A DNA stretch of 64,000 bases, from NCBI RefSeq assembly GCF_963259705.1, contig NC_081851.1, forward strand, positions 61,030,855 to 61,094,854, written 5' to 3'. Under the pieces are notes generated by a model that was given only the letters and a program-made list of their open reading frames with translations, ran no database searches and was not told where the DNA came from. Position 1 is the first letter of the stretch. The number at the start of each line of letters is the position of its first letter. The position numbers were made by a program, and so were the translations under genes. Source of the DNA: Myotis daubentonii (Eukaryota > Chordata > Mammalia > Chiroptera > Vespertilionidae). This document shows positions 63,862 to 64,000 of this stretch, in pieces.

Positions 63862-64000
63862 TTAGGTCATCTTGAAACCAGATGGACTGAGCCCCAAAAT
63901 GGTGCCAGCCTGTAAGCTGCTTTTTCAAGGTCATTGCTTTTTCCTGGAACCTAGCATTTCCACCAAACGGATTTAAGTGCTCATTGAAACCTGATCACCC

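Overview
The window is nuclear DNA of a vesper bat (Vespertilionidae). Its interspersed repeats show this: many Ves tRNA-derived SINEs on both strands, HeliBat-type Helitrons (CTAG end, GTGCAC hairpin, A^T insertion), SPIN-like hAT miniature elements with 8-bp target duplications, and L1/HAL1 copies. I see no prokaryotic genes, CRISPR arrays or operons. The genus cannot be fixed from what is visible.

The one protein-coding gene I can support is HNRNPLL (hnRNP L-like), complete on the + strand. Thirteen coding exons run from the ATG at 30823 to the TAA at 59380-59382. They sum to 1623 nt (540 residues plus stop), and every exon junction keeps phase. The gene starts in a CpG island (about 30125-31560) with two CCAAT boxes and GC boxes. 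Twelve introns follow, then a 3' UTR that appears to reach about 61.5 kb. Eleven introns are GT-AG. Intron 4 is a U12-type (minor spliceosome) intron with a textbook 5' site and branch site and apparent AT-AT termini. Exon 8 is preceded by a polypyrimidine microsatellite of about 315 nt that ends 14 nt before the exon. Intron 6 holds an unexplained, non-repetitive, UTR-like stretch that could be an alternative terminal or poison exon.

From 1 to 30 kb the DNA is intergenic and built largely of transposable elements. Notable items are a HAL1 (ORF1-only L1 relative) with a nearly complete ORF1 and a perfect 16-bp target duplication (6350-7578), two solo LTRs with 4-bp duplications (5820-6321, 21775-22318), a tailless 3'-truncated 7SK snRNA retropseudogene (about 12004-12266), several SPIN-like hATs, MIRs and old L1 fragments.

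From 61.5 to 64 kb, past the likely gene end, lie a 5'-truncated antisense L1 carrying a double-palindrome hAT miniature element, a 45-bp tandem duplication, and a Helitron with a GC-rich body unlike its surroundings.

I found no new multi-gene system. The best leads are the AT-AT intron, the intron 6 candidate exon, the tract at exon 8, the 7SK retrocopy, the HAL1 and the composite hAT element. Family names for repeats rest on recognition by eye and were not checked by search.
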